A DNA stretch of 53,520 nucleotides. It comes from Bacteroidales bacterium (lineage in GTDB: Bacteria; Bacteroidota; Bacteroidia; Bacteroidales; UBA4417). Below the pieces are notes generated by a model that was not told the DNA's origin, did not search any database, and saw only the letters and a program-made list of their open reading frames with translations. Positions 51,173 through 53,520 of the stretch are shown piece after piece; the stretch's first letter is position 1, and every line of letters starts with the position of its first letter. The translations under genes and the position numbers were made by a program. Location: NCBI GenBank assembly GCA_030654075.1, contig JAURYB010000161.1:1-53520 (forward strand). The letters run 5' to 3'.

Positions 51173-52531
51173 ATGATGCCATACAACCATTATAAACACG
51201 TAAAACTTCAATGGCTTACACAAATTCCTGAACACTGGGAGACAAAACGTGTTGCAATACTTTTCGATGAAAGAAAGACCCATAATAAAAATTATGAAAT
51301 AAAGACTGCGTTTAAATTTAAATTTGGTGACATTGTTGAAAAGAAACAATTAGGAACAGAAGAAGAATTGAAGGAAACGTACGAAAAATACACATTGATT
51401 GATAAAGATGATATTGTAATAAATGGTCTGAACCTCAATTATGACTTTCTTACTCAGCGTGTTGGATTGGTTAATAGAAAAGGGATTATAACATCTGCAT
51501 ATATTTCGATGACACCAAGGAAAAGTGTAAACCCCAAATATGCATGTTACACATTTAAGTCTATGGATAACATGAAAATGCTGAACGGATTTGGTACAGG
51601 CATTAGGTTAACACTTTCTTTTAGTGAATTAAAGAAACAGTATCTTCCAGTCCCACCTATTGAAGAACAAAACCAAATAGTAAAGTTTCTTGATTACAAA
51701 ATATCGAAAATCAACAAGTTCATCAAGGACAAGAAACGTGAAATTGAGTTGCTGAAGGAGACTAAACAGGCTGAAATTAACCATGCAGTAACTAAAGGTA
51801 TAAATCCCGATGCCCTGATGAAACACACTGGCATTGAAAAGTTGGGCAAAATACCTGAACATTGGGAAGTTAGAAGGTTAAAGTATGCTGTTTCATTCAA
51901 TCCCTCTATCGAAATGGAAATTCAGGATGAAACTCCTGTTTCATTTATGCCAATGGAATGTCTTAGGAATGCTTCTATAGAGAAGAGAGAGTCAAGTTTT
52001 AAATTAGTTAAAGGTTATGTGCCATTTAAAAACGATGATGTTGTAATGGCAAAAGTAACACCATGTTTTGAAAATGGCAATATTGCAGTAGCCGAGGATT
52101 TAATAAATGGTGTTGGCTTTGGAACATCAGAAATATTTGTTTTTAGATGCAAAGAAATACTTCTGAACACTTATCTGCTATATTTCTTACAAACGGGATA
52201 CTTTAAAAATAAAGGAATTGCGTCCATGACTGGTACTGGTGGATTAAAAAGGGTCTCTCCAAAAGTTGTACAAAACATTCCATTTCCATTGCCACATATT
52301 AACGAACAATCAACAATAGTTAAATCACTTAACAACAAGTGTAATACAATTGAAAAATTGATTGGCTCAATCCAAAATGAAATTGATAAAATTCAAGAGT
52401 ATAAAACGAGCCTTATCAGTGAAGTGGTCACAGGAAAAGTAGATGTAAGGGACGTGAAAGTTAGTGAGGACTTTGAATCAGTTACAATGGAAGAAGCTGA
52501 AGCTGAAACAGAGGAAGTTATTGAAGAATAA
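51173..52531 (+). CDS. hsdS: Type I restriction-modification specificity subunit HsdS
   Basis: The 452-residue subunit has two target recognition domains. Each is introduced by IPEHWE (about residues 17 and 225). Each is followed by a helical conserved region (IVKFLDYKISKINKFI with EINHAVTKG for the first, IVKSLNNKCNTIEKLI with TSLISEVVTGKVDVRD for the second). It sets the DNA sequence recognised by the complex. The start at 51173 (a second ATG is at 51176) is 5 bp after the GHKL gene. Only one hsdS is visible and there are no inverted repeats within it to suggest shuffling. Confidence 0.95.
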   Translation: MMPYNHYKHVKLQWLTQIPEHWETKRVAILFDERKTHNKNYEIKTAFKFKFGDIVEKKQLGTEEELKETYEKYTLIDKDDIVINGLNLNYDFLTQRVGLVNRKGIITSAYISMTPRKSVNPKYACYTFKSMDNMKMLNGFGTGIRLTLSFSELKKQYLPVPPIEEQNQIVKFLDYKISKINKFIKDKKREIELLKETKQAEINHAVTKGINPDALMKHTGIEKLGKIPEHWEVRRLKYAVSFNPSIEMEIQDETPVSFMPMECLRNASIEKRESSFKLVKGYVPFKNDDVVMAKVTPCFENGNIAVAEDLINGVGFGTSEIFVFRCKEILLNTYLLYFLQTGYFKNKGIASMTGTGGLKRVSPKVVQNIPFPLPHINEQSTIVKSLNNKCNTIEKLIGSIQNEIDKIQEYKTSLISEVVTGKVDVRDVKVSEDFESVTMEEAEAETEEVIEE

Positions 52532-52542
52532 TTAACTACGAT

Positions 52543-53520
52543 ATGATTACGAAAGAAGAACTTGAAAAACTGTTGCTCGATATAGAGAATTCACGTGTCG
52601 AACGCACAATATCAACCACTAATACCGATAAGTTTGGTGAAGCTATTTGTGCGTTTTGCAACGATTTTCCCGATTCACAGCAGGCAGGCTACCTGATTAT
52701 TGGTGCACACAACAATGGCACTCGTTGTGGTTTAATTGTAACTGACCAGTTACAGCTAAACATTGCAGCAATTCGCTCTGATGGTAATATTCAACCACAA
52801 CCAGCTATGACTATCGAAAAATTTTCTTTCCCAGATGGTGAATTGTTGGTTGCAGAGGTTCAGCCATCTAATTTCCCGCCAGTTCGTTACAAAGGCAAAA
52901 TATGGATTCGGGTTGGTGCTCGTAAAGGTGTTGCCAACGAAGCTGAAGAAAAAATACTGTACGAAAAACGGGCAGCCAACATCAAAACTTTTGATGCTAT
53001 GCCCTGCACTGGCGCAACTATTGATGATTTAGATATTAAACTGTTTAAAACTGACTATCTGCCGAAAGCATTTCCTGAAGATATTTTATCGGAAGATAAA
53101 AGGGATATTAAACTGAAGCTGCAATCACTTGGATTTTACGATTTACGTTTCGATTGCCCAACTTATGCAGGAATAGTTTTGTTTGGGATTAATCCTGAGA
53201 AATTTCTGGCGGGTTGCTATGTGCAATATGTTCGTTTCGCTGGCGAAGACCGTGCTGGTGAAATTATGAATGAACATAAATTTGATGGGAATCTGGTTCG
53301 GTCACTTCAAAAAATGGACACTTTCGTTGAACTGAGCATTGCCAAAGAAAAACCAGTACCAGTAACGGTATTGCGTGAAATGAAAGTAATCAGCTATCCG
53401 TATTATGCTACCCGTGAATTGTTAATGAATGCGGTAATGCACCGTGACTATGAATCGAATGCACCAACACGATTTTATGAATTTGATAGCTACATCGAAA
53501 TACAAAATGCTGGTGGTTTA
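52543..53520 (+). CDS. AlbA_2 / HATPase_c_4-type ATP-binding protein, partial (C-terminus beyond right edge)
   Basis: 326 codons are visible. The N-terminal region has the AlbA_2 (Schlafen-like) pattern: EELEKLLLDIENSRVERTIS, AICAFCNDFPDSQQAGYLII and IRVGARKGVANEAEE. After about residue 285 it shows the HATPase_c_4 segment NAVMHRDYESNAPTRFYEF with NAGGL at the edge. Such proteins are called RecG-like or Schlafen-type ATPases and are frequent beside type I restriction genes. The gene is 11 bp after hsdS on the same strand. The rest of the protein, and probably hsdR, is outside the window. Confidence 0.85.
   Translation, partial: MITKEELEKLLLDIENSRVERTISTTNTDKFGEAICAFCNDFPDSQQAGYLIIGAHNNGTRCGLIVTDQLQLNIAAIRSDGNIQPQPAMTIEKFSFPDGELLVAEVQPSNFPPVRYKGKIWIRVGARKGVANEAEEKILYEKRAANIKTFDAMPCTGATIDDLDIKLFKTDYLPKAFPEDILSEDKRDIKLKLQSLGFYDLRFDCPTYAGIVLFGINPEKFLAGCYVQYVRFAGEDRAGEIMNEHKFDGNLVRSLQKMDTFVELSIAKEKPVPVTVLREMKVISYPYYATRELLMNAVMHRDYESNAPTRFYEFDSYIEIQNAGGL

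Larger units (their letters stand above)
42454..53520. mobile_element. Integrative element carrying a defence cassette (right end outside window)
   Basis: The left boundary is the tRNA-3'-end att fragment. Next to it are a tyrosine recombinase, small element-type genes, a serine recombinase, XRE regulators, and a type I restriction-modification cassette with accessory genes. The gene content and AT-rich noncoding spacers differ from the preceding chromosome. The right boundary and an intact tRNA should lie beyond 53520. Confidence 0.75.

Overview
The window comes from a Bacteroidota chromosome, most likely a Bacteroidales/Marinilabiliales-type anaerobe. Several features point this way. There are type IX secretion (T9SS) C-terminal sorting domains, a TonB-dependent receptor with a CarboxypepD_reg-like N-terminus, and PorT-like outer-membrane barrels. 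Promoters match the Bacteroidota form (TTG or TTTG, about 20 bp, TAnnTTTG) and Shine-Dalgarno sequences are weak. The transhydrogenase has three subunits, and the gene order hpt-adk-obg is present. The taxonomic call is inference from gene content; no rRNA is present.

Layout. 1-6463 (mostly minus strand): end of an Asp/Glu racemase-like gene, a VOC protein, and a five-gene run (TiaS-like kinase-domain protein, small membrane protein, lipoprotein, TonB-dependent receptor, T9SS-secreted protein) that looks like an uptake operon of unknown substrate. 6945-11237: a SEC-C/TPR protein, dGTPase and unknown proteins. 11275-15966: a gene graveyard with eroded potA and potB (polyamine ABC transporter), a large T9SS-secreted metallopeptidase, and remnants of a TolC-like and an MscS-like gene. 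16078-26003: a QueC-like PP-loop protein, the pnt transhydrogenase operon, a DoxX-like protein, an ECF sigma factor with a small membrane partner, threonine aldolase, a Dabb protein and a PatB/MalY aminotransferase. 26066-42256: a 1003-residue receiver-PEP/pyruvate-binding protein, a D-serine dehydratase-like enzyme, a GldN-like lipoprotein, an M16 peptidase and O-methyltransferase, purE, hpt, a double-domain adenylate kinase, obg, a ModE-like/MobB-like pair, two paralogous PorT-like barrels and a Tat-exported GH109-type enzyme. Low-complexity C-rich spacers and small palindromic repeats occur between several of these genes.

From about 42454 to the right edge lies an integrative element. Its boundary is a 19-bp piece identical in form to the 3' end of a tRNA (probably tRNA-Asp). 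The tRNA's own intrinsic terminator remains on the host side, and a tyrosine recombinase gene follows at once. The element carries a small unknown protein, an XRE-type regulator, a serine recombinase with a partner gene, and a defence cassette: XRE regulator, hsdM, a GHKL ATPase fused to a PD-(D/E)xK nuclease-like domain, hsdS, and an AlbA_2/HATPase_c_4 protein cut by the window edge. No hsdR is visible.

The most promising undescribed system is this hsdM-GHKL/nuclease-hsdS-AlbA_2 arrangement. It is preceded by a divergent promoter with a perfect 15-bp inverted-repeat operator. A recombinase module bounded by 13-bp inverted repeats lies beside it.
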